Positions 35,801 through 51,100 of a stretch of 64,000 nucleotides of DNA are shown piece by piece; the stretch's first letter is position 1; the number at the start of each line of letters is the position of its first letter. The stretch comes from Odiellus spinosus. Lineage: Eukaryota; Arthropoda; Arachnida; Opiliones; Phalangiidae. The translations under genes were made by a program, and so were the position numbers. The stretch is from positions 434,001 to 498,000 of the forward strand of contig CAWUCO010000207.1 in the NCBI GenBank assembly GCA_963920705.1. The letters run 5' to 3'. Below the pieces are notes generated by a model that ran no database searches, was not told where the DNA came from, and was given only the letters and a program-made list of their open reading frames with translations.

Positions 35801-38800
35801 TGTCTAAATCGCTTAAAAATCAAATGTTTGTGTCCATTTGAATCCAATAATCTTGGATTTTTAAGCGTTTTTGCTTAATTTTAACCAATTTTATATTTGT
35901 CACGTTTTGGCAATTTAGACAAAACAAAATTCATTCGAAAGAGCAATTAATGGACAGTCTAAATAATAAGAGTTTTCAAAAATCCGTTGAAAAACAAGAA
36001 AAATATGGCCAATTCAAGAAATCATACAATATCAAAATAGTCAAATTTCAGATTTTAAAAATTCGCTTTTTGATATTAGATGTTTTTTGAATTGACCATA
36101 TTTTCCATGTTTTTAAACGGAATTTCCAAAACTCTGGTTTTTTAGATAGACCAATATTTGCTCTTCGATAAGTGTTGTTTTGTCTAAATCGCTTAAAAAT
36201 CAAATGTTTTGTGTCCATTTGAATCCAATAATCTTGGATTTTGAAGCGTTTTTGCATAATTTTAAACAATTAATGGACCGTCTAAATAATAAGAGTTTTC
36301 AAAAATCCGTTGAAAAACAAGAAAAATATGGCCAATTCAAGAAATCATACAATATCAAAATAGTCAAATTTCAGATTTTAAAAATTCGCTTTTTGATATT
36401 AGATGTTTTTTGAATTAACCATATTTTCCATGTTTTTCAACGGATTTTCCAAAACTCTTGTTTTTTAGATATTCCAATATTTGCTCTTTCGATGAGTGTT
36501 GATTTTGTCTAAATCAATTAAAAATCAATTGTTTTGTGTCCATTTGAATCCAATAATCTTGGATTTTTAAGCGTTTTTGCTTAATTTTAACAAATTTTAT
36601 ATTTGTCACGTTTTGGCAATTTAGACAAAACCAAAGTCATTCGAAAGAGCAATTTATGGACAGTCTAAATAATAAGAGTTTTCAATAATCCGTTGAAAAA
36701 CAAGAAAAATATGGCCAATTCAAAAAATCATACAATATCAAAATAGTCAAATTTCAGATTTTAAAAATTCGCTTTTTGATATTAGATGTTTTTTGAATTA
36801 ATCATATTTTCCATGTTTTTCAACGGATTTTCCAAAACTCTTGTTTTTTAGATAGACAAATATTTGCTCTTTCGAGTGGTGTTAATTTTGTCTAAATCGC
36901 TGTAAAATGAAATGTTCTGTGTCCATTTGAATCCAATAATCTTGGATTTTTAAGCGTTTATACTTAAATTTAACCAATTTTATATTTGTCACGTTTTGGC
37001 AATTTAGACAAAACAAAATTCATTCGAAAGACCAATTAATGGACAGTCTAAATAATAAGAGTTTTCAAAAATCCGTTGAAAAACAAGAAAAATATGGCCA
37101 ATTCAAGAAATCATACAATATCAAAATAGTCAAATTTCAGATTTTAAAAATTCGCTTTTTGATATTAGATGTTTTTTGAATTAACCATATTTTCCATGTT
37201 TTTCAACGGATTTTCCAAAACTCTTGTTTTTTAGATATTCCAATATTTGCTCTTTCGATAAGTGTTGATTTTGTCTAAATCGCTTAAAAATCAAATGTTT
37301 TGTGTCCATTTGAATCCAATAATCTTGGATTTTTAAACGTTTTTGCTTAATTTTAACCAATTAATGGACAGTCTAAATAATAAGAATTTTCAAAAATCCG
37401 TTGAAAAACAAGAAAAATATGGCCAAGTCAAGAAATCATACAATATCAAAATAGTCAAATTTCAGATTTTAAAAATTCGCTTTTTGATATTAGATGTTTT
37501 TGGAATTGGCCATATTTTCCATGTTTTTCAACGGATTTTCCAAAACTCTTGTTTTTTAGATAGTCCAATATTTGCTCTTTCGATAGGTGTTGATTTTGTC
37601 TAAATCGCTTAAAAATCAAAAGTTTTGTGTCCATTTGAATCCAATAATCTTGGATTTTTAAGCGTTTTTGCTTAATTTTAACAAATTTTATATTTGTCAC
37701 GTTTTGGCAATTTAGACAAAACCAAAGTCATTCGAAAGAGCAATTAATGGACAGTCTAAATAATAAGAGTTTTCAAAAATCCGTTGAAAAACAAGAAAAA
37801 TATGGCCAATTCAAAAAATCATACAATATCAAAATAGTCAAATTTCAGATTTTAAAAATTCGCTTTTTGATATTAGATGTTTTTTGAATTAACCATATTT
37901 TCCATGTTTTTGCTTAATTTTAACCAATTTTATATTTGTCACGTTTTGGCAATTTAGACAAAACCAAAGTCATTCGAAAGAGCAATTAATGGACAGTCTA
38001 AATAATAAGAGTTTTCAAAAATCCGTTGTAAAACAAGAAAAATATGGCCAATTCAAGAAATCATACAATATCAAAATAGTCAAATTTCAGATTTTAAAAA
38101 TTCGCTTTTTGATATTAGATGTTTTTTGAATTGACCATATTTTCCATGTTTTTAAACGGAATTTCCAAAACTCTGGTTTTTTAGATAGACCAATATTTGC
38201 TCTTCGATAAGTGTTGTTTTGTCTAAATCGCTTAAAAATCAAATGTTTTGTGTCCATTTGAATCCAATAATCTTGGATTTTGAAGCGTTTTTGCATAATT
38301 TTAACCAATTAATGGACCGTCTAATAATAAGAGTTTTAAAAAATCCGTTGAAAAACAAGAAAAATATGGCCAATTCAAGAAATCATACAATATCAAAATA
38401 GTCAAATTTCAGATTTTAAAAATTCGCTTTTTGATATTAGATGTTTTTTGAATTAACCATATTTTCCATGTTTTTCAACGGATTTTCCAAAACTCTTGTT
38501 TTTTAGATATTCCAATATTTGCTCTTTCGATAAGTGTTGATTTTGTCTAAATCAATTAAAAATCAATTGTTTTGTGTCCATTTGAATCCAATAATCTTGG
38601 ATTTTTAAGCGTTTTTGCTTAATTTTAACCAATTAATGGACAGTCTAAATAATAAGAGTTTTCAAAAATCCGTTGAAAAACAAGAAAAATATGGCCAATT
38701 CAAGAAATCATACAATATCAAAATAGTCAAATTTCAGATTTTAAAAATTCGCTTTTTGATATTAGATGTTTTTTGAATTGGCCATATTTTCCATGTTTTT

Positions 38801-40099
38801 CAACGGATTTTCCAAAACTCTTGTTTTTTAGATAGACCAATATTTGTTCTTTCGAGTGGTGTTAATTTTGTCTAAATCGCTTAAAAATCAAATGTTTTGT
38901 GTCCATTTGAATCCAATAATCTTGGATTTTTAAGCGTTTTTGCTTAATTTTAACAAATTTAGTATTTGTCACGTTTTGGCAATTTAGACAAAACCAAAGT
39001 CATTCGAAAGAGCAATTAATGGACAGTCTAAATAATAAGAGTTTTCAAAAATCCGTTGAAAAACAAGAAAAATATGGCCAATTCAAAAAATCATACAATA
39101 TCAAAATAGTCAAATTTCAGATTTTAAAAATTCGCTTTTTGATATTAGATGTTTTTTGAATTGGCCATATTTTCCATGTTTTTGCTTAATTTTAACCAAT
39201 TTTATATTTGTCACGTTTTGGCAATTTAGACAAAACCAAAGTCATTCGAAAGAGCAATTAATGGACAGTCTAAATAATAAGAGTTTTCAAAAATCCGTTG
39301 TAAAACAAGAAAAATATGGCCAATTCAAGAAATCATACAATATCAAAATAGTCAAATTTCAGATTTTAAAAATTCGCTTTTTGATATTAGATGTTTTTTG
39401 AATTAACCATATTTTCCATGTTTTTCAACGGATTTTCCAAAACTCTTGTTTTTTAGATATTCCAATATTTGCTCTTTCGATAAGTGTTGATTTTGTCTAA
39501 ATCAATTAAAAATCAATTGTTTTGTGTCCATTTGAATCCAATAATCTTGGATTTTTAAGCGTTTTTGCTTAATTTTAACCAATTAATGGACAGTCTAAAT
39601 AATAAGAGTTTTCAAAAATCCGTTGAAAAACAAGAAAAATATGGCCAATTCAAGAAATCATACAATATCAAAATAGTCAAATTTCAGATTTTAAAAATTC
39701 GCTTTTTGATATTAGATGTTTTTTGAATTGGCCATATTTTCCATGTTTTTCAACGGATTTTCCAAAACTCTTGTTTTTTAGATAGACCAATATTTGTTCT
39801 TTCGAGTGGTGTTAATTTTGTCTAAATCGCTTAAAAATCAAATGTTTTGTGTCCATTTGAATCCAATAATCTTGGATTTTTAAGCGTTTTTGCTTAATTT
39901 TAACCAATTTTATATTTGTCACGTTTTGGCAATTTAGACAAAACCAAAGTCATTCGAAAGAGCAATTAATGGACAGTCTAAATAATAAGAGTTTTCAAAA
40001 ATCCGTTGAAAAACAAGAAAAATATGGCCAATTCAAAAAATCATACAATATCAAAATAGTCAAATTTCAGATTTTAAAAATTCGCTTTTTGATATTAGA

Positions 40100-41340
40100 T
40101 GTTTTTTGAATTAACCATATTTTCCATGTTTTTCAATGGATTTTCCAAAACTCTTGTTTTTTAGATAGACAAATATTTGCTCTTTCGAGTGGTGTTAATT
40201 TTGTCTAAATCGCTGTAAAATGAAATGTTCTGTGTCCATTTGAATCCAATAATCTTGGATTTTTAAGCGTTTATGCTTAAATTTAACCAATTTTATATTT
40301 GTCACGTATTGGTAATTTAGACAAAACCAAAGTCATTCGAAAGAGCAATTAATGGACAGTCTAAATAATAAGAGTTTTCAAAAATCCGTTGAAAAACAAG
40401 AAAAATATGGCCAATTCAAGAAATCATACAATATCAAAATAGTCAAATTTCAGATTTTAAAAATTCGCTTTTTGATATTAGATGTTTTTTGAATTGGCCA
40501 TATTTTCCATGTTTTTCAACGGATTTTCCAAAACTCTTGTTTTTTAGATAGACCAATATTTGTTCTTTTGATTGGTGTTAATTTTGTCTAAATCGCTTAA
40601 AAATCAAATGTTTTTTGTCCATTTGAATCCAATAATCTTTGATTTTTAAGCGTTTTTGCTTAATTTTAAACAACTATATATTTGTCACGTTTTGGCAATT
40701 TAGACAAAACCAAAGTCATTCGAAAGAGCAATTAATGGACGGTCTAAATAATAAGAGTTTTAAAAAAGCCGTTGATAAACAAGAAAAATATGGCCAATTC
40801 AAGAAATCATACAATATCAAAATAGTCAAATTTCAGATTTTAAAAATTCGCTTTTTGATATTAGATGTTTTTTGAATTAACCATATTTTCCATGTTTTTC
40901 AACGCATTTTCCAAAACTCTTGTTTTTTAGATATTCCAATATTTGCTCTTTCGATAAGTGTTGATTTTGTCTAAATCAATTAAAAATCAAATGTTTTGTG
41001 TCCATTTGAATCCAATAATCTTGGATTTTTAAGCGATTAATGGACAGTCTAAATAATAAGAGTTTTCAAAAATCCGTTGAAAAACAAGAAAAATATGGCC
41101 AATTCAAGAAATTATACAATATCAAAATAGTCAAATTTCAGATTTTAAAAATTCGCTTTTTGATATTAGATGTTTTTTGAATTGGCCATATTTTCCATGT
41201 TTTTCAACGGATTTTCCAAAACTCTTGTTTTTTAGATAGTCCAATATTTGCTCTTTCGATAAGTGTTGATTTTGTGTAAATCGCTTAAAAATCAAATGTT
41301 TGTGTCCAATTGAATCCAATAATCTTGGATTTTTAAGCGT
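40100..41340 (+). repeat. Satellite segment duplicated at about 46,315-47,555 (offset 6,214 bp)
   Basis: Shared private variants are 'ttcaatggattttcc', 'ctttgatttttaagcg', 'aaaaaagccgttga', 'ttcaacgcattttcc' and the unique 305-bp junction 'taagcgattaatggac'. Only a few substitutions separate the copies (for example 'caactatata' here, 'caactttata' there), so the duplication is recent. The boundaries are approximate. Confidence 0.88.
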
Positions 41341-43399
41341 TTATGCTTAATTTCAACCAATTTTATATTTGTCACGTTTTGGCAATTTAGACAAAACCAA
41401 AGTCATTCGAAAGAGCAATTAATGGACGGTCTAAATAATAAGAGTTTTAAAAAATCCTTTGAAAAACAAGAAAAATATGGCCAATTCAAGAAATCATACA
41501 ATATCAAAATAGTCAAATTTCAGATTTTAAAAATTCGCTTTTTGATATTAGATGTTTTTTGAATTGGCCATATTTTCCATGTTTTTGCTTAATTTTAACC
41601 AATTTTATATTTGTCACGTTTTGGCAATTTAGACAAAACCAAAGTCATTCGAAAGAGCAATTAATGGACAGTCTAAATAATAAGAGTTTTCAAAAATCCG
41701 TTGAAAAACAAGAAAAATATGGCCAATTCAAGAAATCATACAATATCAAATAGTCAAATTTCAGATTTTAAAAATTCGCTTTTTGATATTAGATGATTTT
41801 TTGAATTAACCATATTTTCCATGTTTTTCAACGGATTTTCCAAAACTCTTGTTTTTTAGATATTCCAATATTTGTTCTTTCGAGTGGTGTTAATTTTGTC
41901 TAAATCGCTTAAAAATCAAATGTTTTGTGTCCATTTGAATCCAATAATCTTGGATTTTTAAGCGTTTTTGCTTAATTTTAACCAATTAATGGACAGTCTA
42001 AATAATAAGAGTTTTCAAAAATCCGTTGAAAAACAAGAAAAATATGGCCAATTCAAGAAATCATACAATATCAAAATAGTCAAATTTCAGATTTTAAAAA
42101 TTCGCTTTTTGATATTAGATGTTTTTTGAATTGGCCATATTTTCCATGTTTTTCAACGGATTTTCCAAAACTCTTGTTTTTTAGATATTCCAATATTTGT
42201 TCTTTCGAGTGGTGTTAATTTTGTCTAAATCGCTTAAAAATCAAAAGTTTTGTGTCCATTTGAATCCAATAATCTTGGATTTTTAAGCGTTTTTGCTTAA
42301 TTTTAACAAATTTTATATTTGTCACGTTTTGGCAATTTAGACAAAACCAAAGTCATTCGAAAGAGCAATTAATGGACAGTCTAAATAATAAGAGTTTTCA
42401 AAAATCCGTTGAAAAACAAGAAAAATATGGCCAATTCAAAAAATCATACAATATCAAAATAGTCAAATTTCAGATTTTAAAAATTCGCTTTTTGATATTA
42501 GATGTTTTTTCAATTAACCATATTTTCCATGTTTTTGCTTAATTTTAACCAATTTTATATTTGTCACGTTTTGGCAATTTAGACAAACCAAAGTCATTCG
42601 AAAGAGCAATTAATGGACAGTCTAAATAATAAGAGTTTTCAAAAATCCGTTGAAAAACAAGAAAAATATGGCCAATTCAAAAAATCATACAATATCAAAA
42701 TAGTCAAATTTCAGATTTTAAAAATTCGCTTTTTGATATTAGATGTTTTTTGAATTAACCATATTTTCCATGTTTTTCAACGGATTTTCCAAAACTCTTG
42801 TTTTTTAGATAGACAAATATTTGCTCTTTCGAGTGATGTTAATTTTGTCTAAATCGCTGTAAAATGAATTGTTCTGTGTCCATTTGAATCCAATAATCTT
42901 GGATTTTTAAGCGTTTATGCTTAAATTTAACCAATTTTATATTTGTCACGTATTGGCAATTTAGACAAAACCAAAGTCATTCGAAAGAGCAATTAATGGA
43001 CAGTCTAAATAATAAGAGTTTTCAAAAATCCGTTGAAAAACAAGAAAAATATGGCCAATTCAAGAAATCATACAATATCAAAATAGTCAAATTTCAGATT
43101 TTAAAAATTCGCTTTTTGATATTAGATGTTTTTTGAATTGGCCATATTTTCCATGTTTTTCAACGGATTTTCCAAAACTCTTGTTTTTTAGATAGACCAA
43201 TATTTGTTCTTTTGAGTGGTGTTAATTTTGTCTAAATCGCTTAAAAATCAAATGTTTTTTGTCCATTTGAATCCAATAATCTTTGATTTTTAAGCGTTTT
43301 TGCTTAATTTTAAACAACTTTATATTTCTCACGTTTTGGCAATTTAGACAAAACGAAAGTCATTCGAAAGAGCAATTAATGGACAGTCTAAATAGTAAG

Positions 43400-43900
43400 A
43401 GTTTTCAAAAATCCATTGAAAAACAAGAAAAATATGGCCAATTCAAGAAATCATACAATATCAAAATGGTAAAATTTGAGATTTTAAAAATTCGCTTTTG
43501 ATATTAGATGTTTTTTGAATTGACTATATTTTCCATGTTTTTCAACGGATTTTCCAAAAGTCTTGTTTTTAAGATAGACCAATATTGGTTCTTTCGAGTG
43601 GTGTTAATTTTGTCTAAATCGCTTAAATATCAAATGTTTTGTTTCCATTTGAATCCAATAAGCTTGGATTTTTAAGCGTTTTTGCTTAATTTTAACCACT
43701 TTATATTTGTCACGTTTTGGCAATTTAGACAAAACCAAAGTCATTCGAAAGAGCAATTAATGGACGGTCTAAATAATAAGAGTTTTCAAAAATCCGTTCA
43801 AAAACAAGAAAAATATGGCCAATTCAAGAAATCATACAATATCAAAATAGTCAAATTTCAGATTTTAAAAATTCGCTTTTTGATATTAGATGTTTTTTGA
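43400..43900 (+). repeat. Satellite segment duplicated at about 47,657-48,157 (offset about 4,257 bp)
   Basis: Both copies share 'aaaatggtaaaatttgag', 'ccaaaagtcttgtttttaag', 'tattggttctttcgag', 'cttaaatatcaaatg' and 'ccgttcaaaaacaag', which are not seen elsewhere in this combination. The flanks belong to different contexts, so sequence moved as a block or was converted. Confidence 0.85.
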
Positions 43901-46900
43901 TTTGGCCATATTTTCCATGTTTTTCAACGGATTTTCCAAAACTCTTGTTTTTTAGATAGTCCAATATTTGCTCTTTCGATAAGTGTTGATTTTGTGTAAA
44001 TCGCTTAAAAATCAAATGTTTGTGTCCAATTGAATCCAATAATCTTGGATTTTTAAGCGTTTATGCTTAATTTCAACCAATTTTATATTTGTCACGTTTT
44101 GGCAATTTAGACAAAACCAAAGTCATTCGAAAGAGCAATTAATGGACGGTCTAAATAATAAGAGTTTTAAAAAATCCTTTGAAAAACAAGAAAAATATGG
44201 CCAATTCAAGAAATCATACAATATCAAAATAGTCAAATTTCAGATTTTAAAAATTCGCTTTTTGATATTAGATGTTTTTTGAATTGGCCATATTTTCCAT
44301 GTTTTTGCTTAATTTTAACCAATTTTATATTTGTCACGTTTTGGCAATTTAGACAAAACCAAAGTCATTCGAAAGAGCAATTAATGGACAGTCTAAATAA
44401 TAAGAGTTTTCAAAAATCCGTTGAAAAACAAGAAAAATATGGCCAATTCAAGAAATCATACAATATCAAATAGTCAAATTTCAGATTTTAAAAATTCGCT
44501 TTTTGATATTAGATGTTTTTTTGAATTAACCATATTTTCCATGTTTTTCAACGGATTTTCCAAAACTCTTGTTTTTTAGATATTCCAATATTTGTTCTTT
44601 CGAGTGGTGTTAATTTTGTCTAAATCGCTTAAAAATCAAATGTTTTGTGTCCATTTGAATCCAATAATCTTGGATTTTGAAGCGTTTTTGCTTAATTTTA
44701 ACCAATTAATGGACAGTCTAAATAATAAGAGTTTTCAAAAATCCGTTGAAAAACAAGAAAAATATGGCCAATTCAAGAAATCATACAATATCAAAATAGT
44801 CAAATTTCAGATTTTAAAAATTCGCTTTTTGATATTAGATGTTTTTTGAATTGGCCATATTTTCCATGTTTTTCAACGGATTTTCCGAAACTCTTGTTTT
44901 TTAGATATTCCAATATTTGTTCTTTCGAGTGGTGTTAATTTTGTCTAAATCGCTTAAAAATCAAAAGTTTTGTGTCCATTTGAATCCAATAATCTTGGAT
45001 TTTTAAGCGTTTTTGCTTAATTTTAACAAATTTTATATTTGTCACGTTTTGGCAATTTAGACAAAACCAAAGTCATTCGAAAGAGCAATTAATGGACAGT
45101 CTAAATAATAAGAGTTTTCAAAAATCCGTTGTAAAACAAGAAAAATATGGCCAATTCAAGAAATCATACAATATCAAAATAGTCAAATTTCAGATTTTAA
45201 AAATTCGCTTTTTGATATTAGATGTTTTTTGAATTAACCATATTTACCATGTTTTTCAACGGATTTTCCAAAACTCTTGTTTTTTAGATATTCCAATATT
45301 TGCTCTTTCGATAAGTGTTGATTTTGTCTAAATCAATTAAAAATCAATTGTTTTGTGTCCATTTGAATCCAATAATCTTGGATTTTTAAGCGTTTTTGCT
45401 TAATTTTAACCAATTAATGGACAGTCTAAATAATAAGAGTTTTCAAAAATCCGTTGAAAAACAAGAAAAATATGGCCAATTCAAGAAATCATACAATATC
45501 AAAATAGTCAAATTTCAGATTTTAAAAATTCGCTTTTTGATATTAGATGTTTTTTGAATTGGCCATATTTTCCATGTTTTTCAACGGATTTTCCAAAACT
45601 CTTGTTTTTTAGATAGACCAATATTTGTTCTTTCGAGTGGTGTTAATTTTGTCTAAATCGCTTAAAAATCAAATGTTTTGTGTCCATTTGAATCCAATAA
45701 TCTTGGATTTTTAAGCGTTTTTGTTTAATTTTAACCAATTTTATATTTGTCAGGTTTTGGCAATTTAGACAAAACCAAAGTCATTCGAAAGAGCAATTAA
45801 TGGGCAGTCTAAATAATAAGAGTTTTCAAAAATCCGTTGAAAAACAAGAAAAATATGGCCAATTCAAAAAATCATACAATATCAAAATAGTCAAATTTCA
45901 GATTTTAAAAATTCGCTTTTTGATATTAGATGTTTTTTGAATTAACCATATTTTCCATGTTTTTCAACGGATTTTCCAAAACTCTTGTTTTTTAGATAGA
46001 CCAATATTTGTTCTTTCGAGTGGTGTTAATTTTGTCTAAATCGCTTAAAAATCAAATGTTTTGTGTCCATTTGAATCCAATAATCTTGGATTTTTAAGCG
46101 TTTTTGCTTAATTTTAACCAATTTTATATTTGTCACGTTTTGGCAATTTAGACAAAACCAAAGTCATTCGAAAGAGCAATTAATGGACAGTCTAAATAAT
46201 AAGAGTTTTCAAAAATCCGTTGAAAAACAAGAAAAATATGGCCAATTCAAAAAATCATACAATATCAAAATAGTCAAATTTCAGATTTTAAAAATTCGCT
46301 TTTTGATATTAGATGTTTTTTGAATTAACCATATTTTCCATGTTTTTCAATGGATTTTCCAAAACTCTTGTTTTTTAGATAGACAAATATTTGCTCTTTC
46401 GAGTGGTGTTAATTTTGTCTAAATCGCTGTAAAATGAAATGTTCTGTGTCCATTTGAATCCAATAATCTTGGATTTTTAAGCGTTTATGCTTAAATTTAA
46501 CCAATTTTATATTTGTCACGTATTGGCAATTTAGACAAAACCAAAGTCATTCGAAAGAGCAATTAATGGACAGTCTAAATAATAAGAGTTTTCAAAAATC
46601 CGTTGAAAAACAAGAAAAATATGGCCAATTCAAGAAATCATACAATATCAAAATAGTCAAATTTCAGATTTTAAAAATTCGCTTTTTGATATTAGATGTT
46701 TTTTGAATTGGCCATATTTTCCATGTTTTTCAACGGATTTTCCAAAACTCTTGTTTTTTAGATAGACCAATATTTGTTCTTTTGATTGGTGTTAATTTTG
46801 TCTAAATCGCTTAAAAATCAAATGTTTTTTGTCCATTTGAATCCAATAATCTTTGATTTTTAAGCGTTTTTGCTTAATTTTAAACAACTTTATATTTGTC

Positions 46901-48179
46901 ACGTTTTGGCAATTTAGACAAAACCAAAGTCATTCGAAAGAGCAATTAATGGACGGTCTAAATAATAAGAGTTTTAAAAAAGCCGTTGAAAAACAAGAAA
47001 AATATGGCCAATTCAAGAAATCATACAATATCAAAATAGTCAAATTTCAGATTTTAAAAATTCGCTTTTTGATATTAGATGTTTTTTGAATTAACCATAT
47101 TTTCCATGTTTTTCAACGCATTTTCCAAAACTCTTGTTTTTTAGATATTCCAATATTTGCTCTTTCGATAAGTGTTGATTTTGTCTAAATCAATTAAAAA
47201 TCAAATGTTTTGTGTCCATTTGAATCCAATAATCTTGGATTTTTAAGCGATTAATGGACAGTCTAAATAATAAGAGTTTTCAAAAATCCGTTGGAAAACA
47301 AGAAAAATATGGCCAATTCAAGAAATTATACAATATCAAAATAGTCAAATTTCAGATTTTAAAAATTCGCTTTTTGATATTAGATGTTTTTTGAATTGGC
47401 CATATTTTCCATGTTTTTCAACGGATTTTCCAAAACTCTTGTTTTTTAGATAGTCCAATATTTGCTCTTTCGATAAGTGTTGATTTTGTGTAAATCGCTT
47501 AAAAATCAAATGTTTGTGTCCAATTGAATCCAATAATCTTGGATTTTTAAGCGTTTATGCTTAAATTTAACCAATTTTATATTTGTCACGTATTGGCAAT
47601 TTAGACAAAACCAAAGTCATTCGAAAGAGCAATTAATGGACAGTCTAAATAATAAGAGTTTTCAAAAATCCATTGAAAAACAAGAAAAATATGGCCAATT
47701 CAAGAAATCATACAATATCAAAATGGTAAAATTTGAGATTTTAAAAATTCGCTTTTGATATTAGATGTTTTTTGAATTGACTATATTTTCCATGTTTTTC
47801 AACGGATTTTCCAAAAGTCTTGTTTTTAAGATAGACCAATATTGGTTCTTTCGAGTGGTGTTAATTTTGTCTAAATCGCTTAAATATCAAATGTTTTGTT
47901 TCCATTTGAATCCAATAAGCTTGGATTTTTAAGCGTTTTTGCTTAATTTTAACCACTTTATATTTGTCACGTTTTGGCAATTTAGACAAAACCAAAGTCA
48001 TTCGAAAGAGCAATTAATGGACGGTCTAAATAATAAGAGTTTTCAAAAATCCGTTCAAAAACAAGAAAAATATGGCCAATTCAAGAAATCATACAATATC
48101 AAAATAGTCAAATTTCAGATTTTAAAAATTCGCTTTTTGATATTAGATGTTTTTTGAATTGGCCATATTTTCCATGTTT

Positions 48180-51100
48180 TTCAACGGATTTTCCAAAACT
48201 CTTGTTTTTTAGATATTCCAATATTTGTTCTTTCGAGTGGTGTTAATTTTGTCTAAATCGCTTAAAAATCAAATGTTTTGTGTCCATTTGAATCCAATAA
48301 TCTTGGATTTTTAAGCGTTTTTGCTTAATTTTAACCAATTTTATATTTGTCACGTTTTGGCAATTTAGACAAAACCAAAGTCATTCGAAAGAGCAATTAA
48401 TGGAAAGTCTAAATAATAAGAGTTTTCAAAAATCCGTTCAAAAACAAGAAAAATATGGCCAATTCAAGAAATCATACAATATCAAAATAGTCAAATTTCA
48501 GATTTTAAAAATTCGCTTTTTGATATTAGATGTTTTTTGATTTGGCCATATTTTCCATGTTTTTCAACGGATTTTCCAAAACTCTTGTTTTTTAGATAGT
48601 CCAATATTTGCTCTTTCGATAAGTGTTGATTTTGTGTAAATCGCTTAAAAATCAAATGTTTGTGTCCAATTGAATCCAATAATCTTGGATTTTTAAGCGT
48701 TTATGCTTAATTTCAACCAATTTTATATTTGTCACGTTTTGGCAATTTAGACAAAACCAAAGTCATTCGAAAGAGCAATTAATGGACGGTCTAAATAATA
48801 AGAGTTTTAAAAAATCCTTTGAAAAACAAGAAAAATATGGCCAATTCAAGAAATCATACAATATCAAAATAGTCAAATTTCAGATTTTAAAAATTCGCTT
48901 TTTGATATTAGATGTTTTTTGAATTGGCCATATTTTCCATGTTTTTGGTTAATTTTAACCAATTTTATATTTGTCACGTTTTGGCAATTTAGACAAAACC
49001 AAAGTCATTCGAAAGAGCAATTAATGGACAGTCTAAATAATAACAGTTTTCAAAAATCCGTTGAAAAACAAGAAAAATATGGCCAATTCAAGAAATCATA
49101 CAATATCAAATAGTCAAATTTCAGATTTTAAAAATTCGCTTTTTGATATTAGATGTTTTTTTGAATTAACCATATTTTCCATGTTTTTCAACGGATTTTC
49201 CAAAACTCTTGTTTTTTAGATATTCCAATATTTGTTCTTTCGAGTGGTGTTAATTTTGTCTAAATCGCTTAAAAATCAAATGTTTTGTGTCCATTTGAAT
49301 CCAATAATCTTGGATTTTTAAGCGTTTTTGCTTAATTTTAACCAATTAATGGACAGTCTAAATAATGAGAGTTTTCAAAAATCCGTTGAAAAACAAGAAA
49401 AATATGGCCAATTCAAGAAATCATACAATATCAAAATAGTCAAATTTCAGATTTTAAAAATTCGCTTTTTGATATTAGATGTTTTTTGAATTGGCCATAT
49501 TTTCCATGTTTTTCAACGGATTTTCCAAAACTCTTGTTTTTTAGATATTCCAATATTTGTTCTTTCGAGTGGTGTTAATTTTGTCTAAATCGCTTAAAAA
49601 TCAAATGTTTTGTGTCCATTTGAATCCAATAATCTTGGATTTTTAAGCGTTTTTGCTTAATTTTAACCAATTTTATATTTGTCACGTTTTGGCAATTTAG
49701 ACAAAACCAAAGTCATTCGAAAGAGCAATTAATGGAAAGTCTAAATAATAAGAGTTTTCAAAAATCCGTTGAAAAACAAGAAAAATATGGCCAATTCAAG
49801 AAATCATACAATATCAAAATAGTCAAATTTCAGATTTTAAAAATTCGCTTTTTGATATTAGATGTTTTTTGAATTGGCCATATTTTCCATGTTTTTCAAC
49901 GGATTTTCCAAAACTCTTGTTTTTTAGATATTCCAATATTTGTTCTTTCGAGTGGTGTTAATTTTGTCTAAATCGCTTAAAAATCAAATGTTTTGTGTCC
50001 ATTTGAATCCAATAATCTTGGATTTTTAAGCGTTTTTGCTTAATTTTAACCAATTTTATATTTGTCACGTTTTGGCAATTTAGACAAAACCAAAGTCATT
50101 CGAAAGAGCAATTAATGGAAAGTCTAAATAATAAGAGTTTTCAAAAATCCGTTCAAAAACAAGAAAAATATGGCCAATTCAAGAAATCATACAATATCAA
50201 AATAGTCAAATTTCAGATTTTAAAAATTCGCTTTTTGATATTAGATGTTTTTTGATTTGGACATATTTTCCATGTTTTTCAACGGATTTTCCAAAACTCT
50301 TGTTTTTTAGATAGTCCAATATTTGCTCTTTCGATAAGTGTTGATTTTGTGTAAATCGCTTAAAAATCAAATGTTTGTGTCCAATTGAATCCAATAATCT
50401 TGGATTTTTAAGCGTTTATGCTTAATTTCAACCAATTTTATATTTGTCACGTTTTGGCAATTTAGACAAAACCAAAGTCATTCGAAAGAGCAATTAATGG
50501 ACGGTCTAAATAATAAGAGTTTTAAAAAATCCTTTGAAAAACAAGAAAAATATGGCCAATTCAAGAAATCATACAATATCAAAATAGTCAAATTTCAGAT
50601 TTTAAAAATTCGCTTTTTGATATTAGATGTTTTTTGAATTGGCCATATTTTCCATGTTTTTGGTTAATTTTAACCAATTTTATATTTGTCACGTTTTGGC
50701 AATTTAGACAAAACCAAAGTCATTCGAAAGAGCAATTAATGGACAGTCTAAATAATAACAGTTTTCAAAAATCCGTTGAAAAACAAGAAAAATATGGCCA
50801 ATTCAAGAAATCATACAATATCAAATAGTCAAATTTCAGATTTTAAAAATTCGCTTTTTGATATTAGATGTTTTTTTGAATTAACCATATTTTCCATGTT
50901 TTTCAACGGATTTTCCAAAACTCTTGTTTTTTAGATATTCCAATATTTGTTCTTTCGAGTGGTGTTAATTTTGTCTAAATCGCTTAAAAATCAAATGTTT
51001 TGTGTCCATTTGAATCCAATAATCTTGGATTTTTAAGCGTTTTTGCTTAATTTTAACCAATTAATGGACAGTCTAAATAATGAGAGTTTTCAAAAATCCG

